From an uncultured Prolixibacteraceae bacterium (GTDB taxonomy: Bacteria; Bacteroidota; Bacteroidia; Bacteroidales; Prolixibacteraceae), in NCBI GenBank assembly GCA_913063265.1, contig CAJXZG010000043.1, forward strand, positions 1 to 40,954: DNA of 40,954 bases, read 5' to 3'. Every line of letters begins with the position of its first letter. Position 1 is the stretch's first letter. Shown piece after piece: positions 26,185-33,887 of this stretch. The notes below the pieces were generated by a model. It ran no database searches and had not been told where the DNA came from. It saw only the letters and a list, made by a program, of their open reading frames with translations. The translations under genes and the position numbers were made by a program.

Positions 26185-26748
26185 TTATTTCTCCTTAACA
26201 ACGTATTTGTAAAAAGATGTACTTAAAGCTATGCTTAGATATAAAACAACAAAAAAAGTCAAGAAGTAAATTGTTTCTTCCAGAGAACCTTCAACAAGAA
26301 CTGCTCCCTCATAGCTCATAAATAGTGAATAAACTAAATAAATAAAGAATAATAACATTGTACGTTTATTTCTAAGAAATCTAAAAAACTTATATTTCCA
26401 TAATTCACTGTTCATTCCAAATTTTTTTAGTGTATCTAACATCCTGGCATGAAAAACGTAATCTATAATTCCTAAGTTTTCTGGATATAAGTACAAACAA
26501 GGCACCTCATTTTTACCATAAACACGCATTTTTTCTTTATATCTTTCGCGATCTTCTTTTGTATTGTTCCAACGTCCCTGAAATTCAACATAAATTTTAT
26601 AACGAGGTAAATAAAAATCAGCAATTCTATAATCGAGGTCGTCATTTTTAAGATTACGAATTAATTTTTCTGAATTAAATTTAATTTTCTGGTTGTTAAA
26701 AAAATTTTCCAGGAATAGTTCTCCCTCAGAACGTGGATTTGGTTTCAT
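26185..26748 (-). CDS. PD-(D/E)XK-like nuclease domain fused to two membrane helices
   Basis: A 187-residue protein. Residues 1-90 resemble the DUF559/Vsr-like restriction-endonuclease fold: an N-terminal SEGELFLENFF helix with glutamates (8-18), then DYRIADFYLPRYKIYVEFQGRW (39-60) giving D44 and E55-x-Q57, where the usual lysine is replaced by Gln (ExQ variant). A GKNEVPCLYLYPE strand follows. Residues 128-147 and 157-177 are hydrophobic helices. The order, nuclease first then membrane anchor, is unusual for this fold. It is preceded by an 81-bp gap after a PD-(D/E)XK gene and followed after 44 bp by the two-helix membrane protein gene. Membrane-tethered nucleic-acid cleavage is an inference; loss of activity is also possible. 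Confidence 0.6.
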   Translation of the reverse strand: MKPNPRSEGELFLENFFNNQKIKFNSEKLIRNLKNDDLDYRIADFYLPRYKIYVEFQGRWNNTKEDRERYKEKMRVYGKNEVPCLYLYPENLGIIDYVFHARMLDTLKKFGMNSELWKYKFFRFLRNKRTMLLFFIYLVYSLFMSYEGAVLVEGSLEETIYFLTFFVVLYLSIALSTSFYKYVVKEK

Positions 26749-26829
26749 TGCAAAAAAAATAAAGGTTTGTAAAATGTTTTAATTGGAGTTAAAGATATTA
26801 TGTTTATTAGAATATGAAAATTATTTTAA

Positions 26830-27819
26830 CTATTCAATTGAAGATTTATCAATGGAAAAAATGATTTTTTCAATTCTGTTATTGATTTCTGCAAAATATA
26901 TGTAATGCAAATGAAGTTCATCATTCCCAATATTTAGGATTTGATTTGCAAATGAATTGTCGGTACTAGGATGATAAGGCATAGCGCAAACAACAACCAG
27001 TTTTAATTTCTTAGGTATAGAGCTTTTAAATCCAAAGATTTTATACCAGTCGTTACCAGCTTTACTTCTTAAAAGTTCCCGAATAAAAACTGCATAAGCA
27101 ATAGCTTGTTGAATCACTTTTGACGGCGGCTCAGAAGGTTTATTTTCATCTTTTACTTCGATTATGCAGAGTTTTACTCCTCTACCTGTGCCAACCCGTG
27201 CCAGTATATCAATTCCACCACCATGAGAACCGGAATAGCTTAATTCGTTTATTTTACTTGCACTAAGCGGTGTAGGCATTTGGAATCTGCTAATACCAGC
27301 CAATCTAACTGGTTGAATGTATCGTAGTGCTTTTTCTTTTCCTTTCTTTTTAGAAAACTCAGTAAGTAATGCACTTTCAACACGGTGTTCCTCATTTCCT
27401 TTTGACGAATTATTTAATCTTACCAGATTTGCAGAAAAGAATTTTCTGAATTCTTTGGCTTCTTTCGATTTCCAGTTATTGTTATGCAAACAAATATTAC
27501 ATCCAAAATCCCTAATATTGTTATTACCCAAACCTTTGGTAGATATAATAACATTGTCCTTTTTAACCTTAAGCTTAGCAACATCCTGGCCTAAATATCG
27601 CAAGCTAAAAGATAAACTCCCTTTGGCTTCACTTACATTCATGTAAATGTATAATGAGGCCCATTCATGGAAATGTTTCTTCTTCGATTTTGCCAAATCA
27701 AATTTTTTAAGAATTTCTTTTGCATAATCTTCATAACGAATTATCCACTCTGGATTATGTTGTAATAATTCAATTGCTTTATTTAATGTGTTTTGTGATT
27801 CATTCAAAAAATTGGTCAT
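26830..27819 (-). CDS. PD-(D/E)XK nuclease-like protein
   Basis: A 329-residue protein. The core is in the middle: E149 in the EEHRVESALL helix, then SGSHGGGIDILARVG with D204, a strand GVKLCIIEVKDEN with E221-x-K223, and a helix VIQQAIAYAVFIRELL (about 235-250) holding Q237/Q238. That is the complete D...ExK...Q arrangement. The C-terminal part has further beta-rich sequence (KLKLVVVCAMPY). The N-terminal 100 residues are not recognised and may bind a partner or nucleic acid. It is in a co-directional group after the GIY-YIG gene (87 bp). Nuclease activity is likely from the motif; target unknown. Confidence 0.68.
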   Translation of the reverse strand: MTNFLNESQNTLNKAIELLQHNPEWIIRYEDYAKEILKKFDLAKSKKKHFHEWASLYIYMNVSEAKGSLSFSLRYLGQDVAKLKVKKDNVIISTKGLGNNNIRDFGCNICLHNNNWKSKEAKEFRKFFSANLVRLNNSSKGNEEHRVESALLTEFSKKKGKEKALRYIQPVRLAGISRFQMPTPLSASKINELSYSGSHGGGIDILARVGTGRGVKLCIIEVKDENKPSEPPSKVIQQAIAYAVFIRELLRSKAGNDWYKIFGFKSSIPKKLKLVVVCAMPYHPSTDNSFANQILNIGNDELHLHYIYFAEINNRIEKIIFSIDKSSIE

Positions 27820-27906
27820 ATTGAGTTGTTTAGATTATTGATATTAATATAAATATGTTAATTGAATTGCCAGCAAAATGTCAACGAAAAAATACTCAAA
27901 TAGGAA

Positions 27907-28485
27907 TTAATGTGTTCTAAAACTATTCCATTTAGACTGTAAAATGCCTGCGACTGCTACTTCATGAAAATACAATTCATAATCATTTTCTATTGGATAT
28001 ATTGCGACTTTAAATCGCCGTACTAACTCTTTTGCCTTAGGAACATCTGCTTCATTCTCAATATGTTTTCGTTGACTTTTTGATACAACTGAAAACCCAA
28101 GCTCCCTCACATTTGAATTATATCGAAATTCTTTATCTGCAATCAGATAGGCTAAAGTTGCAGCATTATGTGTTTTACCCCATCCATGTTGTTTGAGCCG
28201 CTTAAAGATATCTCTTGAAATACCGACATATACCGGTATGATATTTTCATCCTTTTCACCAAATACATACAAGCCCTTTAAATAATTACTCTTAATTCCA
28301 TATCCATGTTGTTTAAAAAGAGCTTTGTTCCTATATATTCCATTGTGTTTCGGCTAGTATAAATCACCTAGTTCAGGACAATTGGGTTCATTAAGCTTTT
28401 CAATAAAATAAGCTGTAATCTCAAAACTTTTATCAAGCAATTTTTTCAAATCATCCGGGAAGATTTCGGCTTTGAAGTTTTTCAT
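27907..28485 (-). pseudogene. GIY-YIG nuclease-domain gene interrupted by an in-frame TAG
   Basis: From ATG 28485 the frame reads MKNFKAEIFPDDLKKLLDK... for 43 codons, meets TAG at 28356-28354, then continues in the same frame without another stop to 27907. The downstream part carries the GIY-YIG fold: GLYVFGEKD (GIY part), VYVGISRDIFKRLKQHGWG (YIG part with the catalytic-type Arg), and FHEVAVAGILQSKW with a conserved Glu. Full length would be 192 residues. A start at TTG 28272 gives a 121-residue product but removes the G and changes the L of the GLY motif, so it is unlikely to be the native start. It is first of a co-directional nuclease/membrane group. Nonsense mutation, recoding or a sequence error are possible. 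Confidence 0.7.
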
Positions 28486-28710
28486 AAATTGTACTTAGCT
28501 GACGAAAGCTGTTTTTGTATTGGTTTTTAAAAATACTATTATATTCTGATTATGTAAATTCGTGTAATGTTAATATATAACAATGTCAAAACAAAGTATA
28601 ATTGTTGAGCACTTGAAAGAAATGTATCTCTGTTTTAACTTAGGGTTTTAAAATATGTACCAGACAATAAATTTTGGCTAAATTAGACGACTGTAAAAAC
28701 ACATTTATCC
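28486..28710. promoter_or_regulatory. Divergent intergenic region between nuclease group and hsd operon
   Basis: 225 bp separate the two divergent transcription units. A short AACAAT/ATTGTT inverted repeat lies at 28579-28584 and 28601-28606. TAAATTTTG at about 28668-28676, ~35 bases before hsdM, is a near match to TAnnTTTG with one extra base. No exact -7 box is seen on either strand. Confidence 0.3.
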
Positions 28711-30693
28711 ATGGCAAATCATCAGGATCACGCAAATTTTATTTGGCAAATAGCTGATTTATTAAGAGGACCTTATAGACCCCCACAATACGAAAGGGTA
28801 ATGCTCCCAATGACTGTTTTAAGACGCTTCGACTGTGCTTTAACCGATACCAAAGATGCAGTTATAGCCCGGTACCAACAGCTAAAGGATAAATTTGAAG
28901 GTGACGCATTAGATTCGATGTTGAATAAAGTCTCAGGGCAGAAATTTCACAACCATTCTCCTTTGACTTTTGAAAAAATGAAAGGTTCGCCTGAAACAAT
29001 AGCAAAAGACTTGGTTAGTTATATCAGGGGATTCTCTTCAAACGTACAACGCATCTTCGATTTCTTTGAATTTGAGAAAGAAATTGAATTGATGAATGAG
29101 TCCAATATTCTTTATTTGGTTGTATCTCGTTTCAGTAATATTGATCTACATCCTTTGCGGGTGAAAAATACTGAAATGGGATTGATTTTTGAAAATTTGA
29201 TTCGTCGTTTCAATGAACTTGCCAACGAAACTGCCGGAGATCACTTTACTCCAAGGGAAGTAATAAAATTGATGGTAAATATTCTTTTTATAAACGACAA
29301 TGAATTTCTATCAAAGCCTGGAACGGTCAGAAAAATGCTGGACCCTACTTGTGGGACTGGCGGAATGTTGGCAGAAGCGCAAAAATATATCGAAACCCAT
29401 CATCCCCAGGCGATGCTTTATGCTTACGGGCAGGATTATAACAAGCGCGCATTTGCTACGGCTGCATCAGATATGTTGATTAAGGAAGTTAGCCACAACG
29501 GTACAGGTGAAAATATACGTTTTGGAGATAGTTTGGTTAATGATAGATTTCAGGGAGAACATTTTGATTATCTAATAGCAAATCCTCCTTTTGGTGTTGA
29601 TTGGAAAAAACAAAAGCCTGAGATTTCCAGAGAACATGAAAAACGTGGTTTTGCTGGCCGTTTTGGCCCTGGTCTTCCACGTGTAAACGATGGCGCTCTT
29701 CTTTTTTTGTTACACATGATTGAAAAATTTGAGCCGGTCGATGAAAAGAATAGAAAGTTCGGTTCGCGTTTGGCAATTGTTTTTAGCGGCTCTCCCATGT
29801 TTTCAGGTGGAGCTGGTTCAGGAGAAAGTAATATCCGGCGATGGATTATTGAAAATGATTGGCTTGAAGCAATTATTGCGTTACCTGAGCAAATGTTTTA
29901 CAATACCGGTATTGGAACCTACGTCTGGATAATAACTAACCGAAAAGAAAGGCGCCGAAAAGGAAAGATCCAGTTGATTGATGCCCGTGATTATTATATT
30001 CCAATGCGACGCAGTTTAGGAGACAAACGGCGTAAGATTGGTGATATGGAAGAAGCAGAGCCGGATCAGATTGGCGATGTAGTTCGCTTGTATGGTTGGT
30101 TTGAAGAGAATACGCAATCAAAGATATTCCACAATAGCGAATTTGGGTTTACACGTGTAACTGTTGAACGCCCATTGCGGCTTCGTTACCAAATGACAAC
30201 AGAAGACAAAGCTCGTTATTTGGACGCATTTCCGCATTTGCTTGATGATATACAACTAATTGACAAAATTCTTGGGCGTGAGCCCTCCCTTAACTGGAAT
30301 AAAGTAGATAAGCAGATACGTAAACAATTGAAAAAAAATGGGAGCAGTTGGAATGCTCGGGAACGTAAACTATTCCGCGATGTGTTTACTAAACGTGATG
30401 TAGATGCTCAACCAGTTTTGAAGGGGAAAAAAGAGTATGAAGCCGATTCTGAATTAAGGGATTTTGAAAATATACCATTAGAAAAAGATATTGACCAATA
30501 CTTCACGGAAGAAGTATTGCCACATGTAAAGGATGCCTGGATGGATCGCACCAAAGATAAAGTTGGCTATGAGATTAATTTTAATCGTTTCTTTTATAAA
30601 CAGATTCACAATCGAAGCCTTAAAGAAATTGATTCGGAGTTATACAATGTCGAGAATGAGATAGTGAAACTTCTAAAAGAGATTTCAAAATGA
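28711..30693 (+). CDS. hsdM: Type I restriction-modification system DNA methyltransferase subunit
   Basis: A 660-residue N6-adenine methyltransferase. The HsdM N-terminal helical domain covers about residues 5-130 (FIWQIADLLRGPYRPPQYERVMLPMTVLRRFD). The catalytic domain has DHFTPREVIKLMV (177-189), SAM motif I DPTCGTGGM (211-219) and the adenine-specific motif NPPFGVDW (291-298). Residues 430-660 form an extended charged C-terminus, longer than the about 500 of E. coli-type HsdM. With HsdS it methylates the recognition sequence; with HsdR it restricts foreign DNA. Its stop overlaps the start of hsdS (ATGA), first of four overlaps in the operon. Confidence 0.95.
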   Translation: MANHQDHANFIWQIADLLRGPYRPPQYERVMLPMTVLRRFDCALTDTKDAVIARYQQLKDKFEGDALDSMLNKVSGQKFHNHSPLTFEKMKGSPETIAKDLVSYIRGFSSNVQRIFDFFEFEKEIELMNESNILYLVVSRFSNIDLHPLRVKNTEMGLIFENLIRRFNELANETAGDHFTPREVIKLMVNILFINDNEFLSKPGTVRKMLDPTCGTGGMLAEAQKYIETHHPQAMLYAYGQDYNKRAFATAASDMLIKEVSHNGTGENIRFGDSLVNDRFQGEHFDYLIANPPFGVDWKKQKPEISREHEKRGFAGRFGPGLPRVNDGALLFLLHMIEKFEPVDEKNRKFGSRLAIVFSGSPMFSGGAGSGESNIRRWIIENDWLEAIIALPEQMFYNTGIGTYVWIITNRKERRRKGKIQLIDARDYYIPMRRSLGDKRRKIGDMEEAEPDQIGDVVRLYGWFEENTQSKIFHNSEFGFTRVTVERPLRLRYQMTTEDKARYLDAFPHLLDDIQLIDKILGREPSLNWNKVDKQIRKQLKKNGSSWNARERKLFRDVFTKRDVDAQPVLKGKKEYEADSELRDFENIPLEKDIDQYFTEEVLPHVKDAWMDRTKDKVGYEINFNRFFYKQIHNRSLKEIDSELYNVENEIVKLLKEISK

Positions 30694-31979
30694 ATTCATT
30701 TTTGATTTGGGCTAACGACATTCCCATTGATTGGGAAATCCTAGCTGTGAAAGTGCTGGGTAAATATGTTGTGAGCAGTGTGGACAAGATCCCGTCTGAA
30801 GATGAAAATCCGGTTTTATTGTGCAATTACAGTGAGGTATATAATAACGATTTTATTACATCGGATATCCAATTCATGAAAGGGACGGCCACCCTTGAAG
30901 AGAAGAAAAAATTCTCATTAAGAGATGGCGATTTAATTATCACAAAAGATTCCGAATCATGGGATGACATAGGTGTCCCGTCGTTAGTTATTGAAAATAT
31001 TCCAGAGTTAATTTGTGGTTATCATCTAGCAATTATTCGACCAGATAAAAAAAGGATTTTGCCTCAATTCTTATTTCGATGCTTGCAATCAAAAGATATT
31101 CGTCTTCAATTGGAATTATCTTCAACTGGAGTAACAAGATTCGGCTTACCAAAAGAAGCAATAGGGTCGATGAAAGTGCCAGTTCCTTCAATAGAGAAAC
31201 AAAATGAAATTGTAGCTTTTTTGGAGAAAGAGATTGTAAGAATAGATAAGTTAATTGAAACAAAGCAGCAATTAATTGATATCCTTTCCGAAAAGCGGCA
31301 AATATTAATTACTGAAGGCATCGTTAATGGAGTAAATCCAAATGTATCCATGAAAGATTCAGGGATTGACTGGTTGGGTAGTATTCCAATGCATTGGAAT
31401 ACGGAGAGAACTCGGTGGCTATTCAAGGAACGCAATGAGCGGTCAGAGAATGGGGAGGAAGAAATGCTTACTGTTTCCCATATTACTGGCGTAACTCCCA
31501 GGTCTGAAAAGAATGTGAATATGTTTCAAGCGGAATCAACAGCAGGATATAAAAAATGTAATAAAGGAGACTTAGTAATTAATACACTATGGGCGTGGAT
31601 GGGAGCAATGGGCATTGCTCCTATGGAAGGCATTGTAAGTCCGGCATACCATGTTTATACTCCTTGTTCTTTATTGCTGCCAGAGTTTGTCGATGCAATC
31701 GTACGATTACCAATATTTGCAGCTGAGGTAACTCGTTATTCAAAAGGAGTTTGGTCTTCACGATTAAGGTTATATCCTGAAGGATTTTATGAGGTTTATT
31801 TTCCTGTTCCTCCAATAAATGAGCAACGGGAAATAGTAAATAACATCAGAAAAGAAACAAAAAAAATAGATCAATTAAAGACTATAACAGAACGATCTAT
31901 CGGACTATTAAAGGAACGAAGAGCAGCCTTAATTTCCGCCGCAGTGACTGGTCAAATTGAAATAGCTGAAGAAGTATGA
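30690..31979 (+). CDS. hsdS: Type I restriction-modification system specificity subunit
   Basis: A 429-residue HsdS. It has two target-recognition domains: about residues 10-165 and 230-380. Each is followed by a conserved helical spacer: IEKQNEIVAFLEKEIVRIDKLIETKQQLIDILSEKRQ (about 168-205) and INEQREIVNNIRKETKKIDQLKTITERSIGLLKERRAALISAAVTGQI (about 373-422). The middle repeat starts DSGIDWLGSIPMHW, typical of HsdS. It sets the bipartite DNA sequence for modification and restriction. It overlaps hsdM and the ATPase gene by 4 bp each (ATGA). The recognition sequence cannot be predicted here. Confidence 0.93.
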   Translation: MNSFLIWANDIPIDWEILAVKVLGKYVVSSVDKIPSEDENPVLLCNYSEVYNNDFITSDIQFMKGTATLEEKKKFSLRDGDLIITKDSESWDDIGVPSLVIENIPELICGYHLAIIRPDKKRILPQFLFRCLQSKDIRLQLELSSTGVTRFGLPKEAIGSMKVPVPSIEKQNEIVAFLEKEIVRIDKLIETKQQLIDILSEKRQILITEGIVNGVNPNVSMKDSGIDWLGSIPMHWNTERTRWLFKERNERSENGEEEMLTVSHITGVTPRSEKNVNMFQAESTAGYKKCNKGDLVINTLWAWMGAMGIAPMEGIVSPAYHVYTPCSLLLPEFVDAIVRLPIFAAEVTRYSKGVWSSRLRLYPEGFYEVYFPVPPINEQREIVNNIRKETKKIDQLKTITERSIGLLKERRAALISAAVTGQIEIAEEV

Positions 31980-33241
31980 AAATAAAGAAACTCACATTAT
32001 CAGGCATGAGGGCTTTTAGCCAAGCTGAATTTGACTTTCAGCCAGGTTTTAATCTTTTGGTAGGAGTTAATGGTGTCGGTAAAACGACGGTTTTAGATGC
32101 CCTAAGAATTAGTTTATCCAGGGTTTTGCCGCAGATAACAAAATATTCAAGTCAAAAACATTCGTTTAATTTTGGGGATATTACAATTGGATTGAATTCA
32201 CTTCAGGTTTCCTGTGACTTTTATTTTAATTCAAAGTCGTTTAATTTTCTTTATGTAAAACAAAGGGAATCAGTCATTGGGAATAAACCTGGAAGCCCCA
32301 GGGAATCTGTTTATGAGGTTGGTGATGTCGAGAAGATAACACCACCGCTTTCAGAAATAATTCCAACGAAAATAGATTTAACCCCACTTGCTTTATTTTT
32401 TTCTACAAAGCGTTCCATAATATCAGATAAAACGGTTTCTGGTCACGCAACTGCTGGCGGTTTAGCAGCAGCATTTTCTGAGTCTTTATCTGCCAACAGA
32501 GAAAATAATTTACGTTTGCTCAAAGACTGGTTTAAAGTCCAGATAGCCCTTGGAGAGGAACGTCCTTTGGGATTAAAACACATAAATGTTTTAAAGGATG
32601 CTGTTGAATCATTCTTGCCAGGATTTAAAGATCTAAGAATCGAAGAAACAGATGATAAAAGTTCTATTGTAATTGACAAAAATGGTACGACTTTAGATCT
32701 AATACGTCAACTTTCTGATGGAGAACGGGGAGTATTAGCAATGGTTCTCGATTTGGCACGCCGCCTTTCACAGGCAAATCCCCATGTAGAAAATCCATTG
32801 AAGGAGGGAACTGCTATTGTTCTAATCGATGAACTTGATTTGCATTTACATCCTAAATGGCAGAGGAGAATTGTTGATAACCTAACTCGCACGTTCCCAA
32901 ACTGTCAATTTATTGCGACGACTCATTCCCCTCAGATTATTGGTGAAGTGAAGCCTAATATGATCACAATAATAGATAAGACTATCTATTCTCCTCCAAA
33001 TTCCTATGGGCTGGATTCAAGTCGTCTTTTAGAAGAAGTTTTGGATACAATTCCAAGAAACAGAAACGTGGATAGCATGCTCAAAGACCTATCTCTATTA
33101 ATTAATAAGACAGAATTAAAAAAAGCTAAAAGCTTGCTTAAAGAGTTATCAGAAATACTTGGGCATAATGATCCGGAGATTATTCGTTCTAACACAATGA
33201 TTAGTTTTCTTGAAAACGATTTGCTAGATGAGAAAGATTAA
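31976..33241 (+). CDS. ptuA: Septu-like AAA/ABC-type ATPase (PtuA-like)
   Basis: A 421-residue SMC/ABC-fold ATPase. Walker A is GVNGVGKTT (30-38), the ABC signature LSDGER (246-251), Walker B IVLIDELDLHLHP (281-293) and the H-loop histidine in ATTHSP (H317). The central insert (about 75-245) carries the coiled-coil/DNA-binding part. The next gene encodes an HNH protein with a TIGR02646-like Cys pattern, which is the PtuA/PtuB pair of the Septu defence system; the same pair is the effector of retron Ec78. It overlaps hsdS by 4 bp (ATGA) and ptuB by 14 bp. It lies inside the hsd operon, in the slot where prrC sits in some E. coli systems. Assignment from fold and neighbour, not from a search. 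Confidence 0.78.
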   Translation: MKIKKLTLSGMRAFSQAEFDFQPGFNLLVGVNGVGKTTVLDALRISLSRVLPQITKYSSQKHSFNFGDITIGLNSLQVSCDFYFNSKSFNFLYVKQRESVIGNKPGSPRESVYEVGDVEKITPPLSEIIPTKIDLTPLALFFSTKRSIISDKTVSGHATAGGLAAAFSESLSANRENNLRLLKDWFKVQIALGEERPLGLKHINVLKDAVESFLPGFKDLRIEETDDKSSIVIDKNGTTLDLIRQLSDGERGVLAMVLDLARRLSQANPHVENPLKEGTAIVLIDELDLHLHPKWQRRIVDNLTRTFPNCQFIATTHSPQIIGEVKPNMITIIDKTIYSPPNSYGLDSSRLLEEVLDTIPRNRNVDSMLKDLSLLINKTELKKAKSLLKELSEILGHNDPEIIRSNTMISFLENDLLDEKD

Positions 33242-33887
33242 TAAGAAAACAGAACCGGCTAGCTTAAAAACGCATCGTGCATCTCAATTTTCAAATTACG
33301 ATAATTACCAGGATAAACAAACATTGAGAGAATATCTTTGTGATGAACAGCGAGGAATTTGTTGTTATTGCATGGGAACAATCTTATCAGACGAAGCTCA
33401 TATGAAGATTGAGCACTTTAAATGTCAAGATAATTATCCTCAGCATCAGCTTGATTACTGGAATTTGATGGGAGCTTGCCCGGGAGGGAAAGGACAGCCG
33501 CCTGAAAAACAACACTGTGACACATCGAAAGCTAATAAGAAACTCTCCTATAATCCATCGAGTAAGTTATTTCTGATCGAGAATTCTATTTGGTATAAAA
33601 AAGATGGTTTAATGGGGTCCTCAAATCATGTATTGGACAAAGAAATTAATGAAATTTTACACTTAAATATTGATAGCCTTAAAAATAAAAGAAAAGGGGC
33701 CCTCAATGGATTTATGGATTTTCTACGTATAAAATATAAATCTCAACTCAAGAAATCCACTCTTGAAAAATGGTTGCATGAATGGAATGGAGAAAGCAAT
33801 AATGGAAGATTGAGCCCATATTGTCAAATAGTTGTATTTTATATACAGTTAAAACTTAAAATTAACAAAGCTAATGTACCTAAATAA
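33228..33887 (+). CDS. ptuB: HNH endonuclease, Septu PtuB-like (TIGR02646 family)
   Basis: A 219-residue HNH nuclease. The zinc cysteines are CCYC (C45-C48), followed by MKIEHF with H63 (catalytic HNH histidine), DYWNLMGACP with N79 and C84, then QHCDTSKAN (H96, C97, N103). This matches the C..C...IEH....N.....C....C pattern of TIGR02646/PtuB. The C-terminal region (140-219) is helical and basic. It probably cleaves nucleic acid once released by the PtuA complex; the target in this host is unknown. It overlaps ptuA by 14 bp and hsdR by 14 bp, so it is very likely co-translated with both. Confidence 0.8.
   Translation: MRKINKKTEPASLKTHRASQFSNYDNYQDKQTLREYLCDEQRGICCYCMGTILSDEAHMKIEHFKCQDNYPQHQLDYWNLMGACPGGKGQPPEKQHCDTSKANKKLSYNPSSKLFLIENSIWYKKDGLMGSSNHVLDKEINEILHLNIDSLKNKRKGALNGFMDFLRIKYKSQLKKSTLEKWLHEWNGESNNGRLSPYCQIVVFYIQLKLKINKANVPK

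Noticed and set aside
28272..28274. TTG 28272 as the true start of the GIY-YIG gene
   Set aside because: It would begin inside the GLY motif; protein-like sequence continues upstream in frame to ATG 28485 apart from one TAG.
29537..29798. Two overlapping minus-strand ORFs inside hsdM
   Set aside because: They are antisense to the conserved methyltransferase region (NPPF motif area) and have no protein-like features.
31976..33887. Retron or anticodon-nuclease (PrrC/RloC) in the hsd operon
   Set aside because: There is no reverse transcriptase, and the nuclease is a separate HNH protein rather than a C-terminal domain on the ATPase, so a Septu-type pair fits better.
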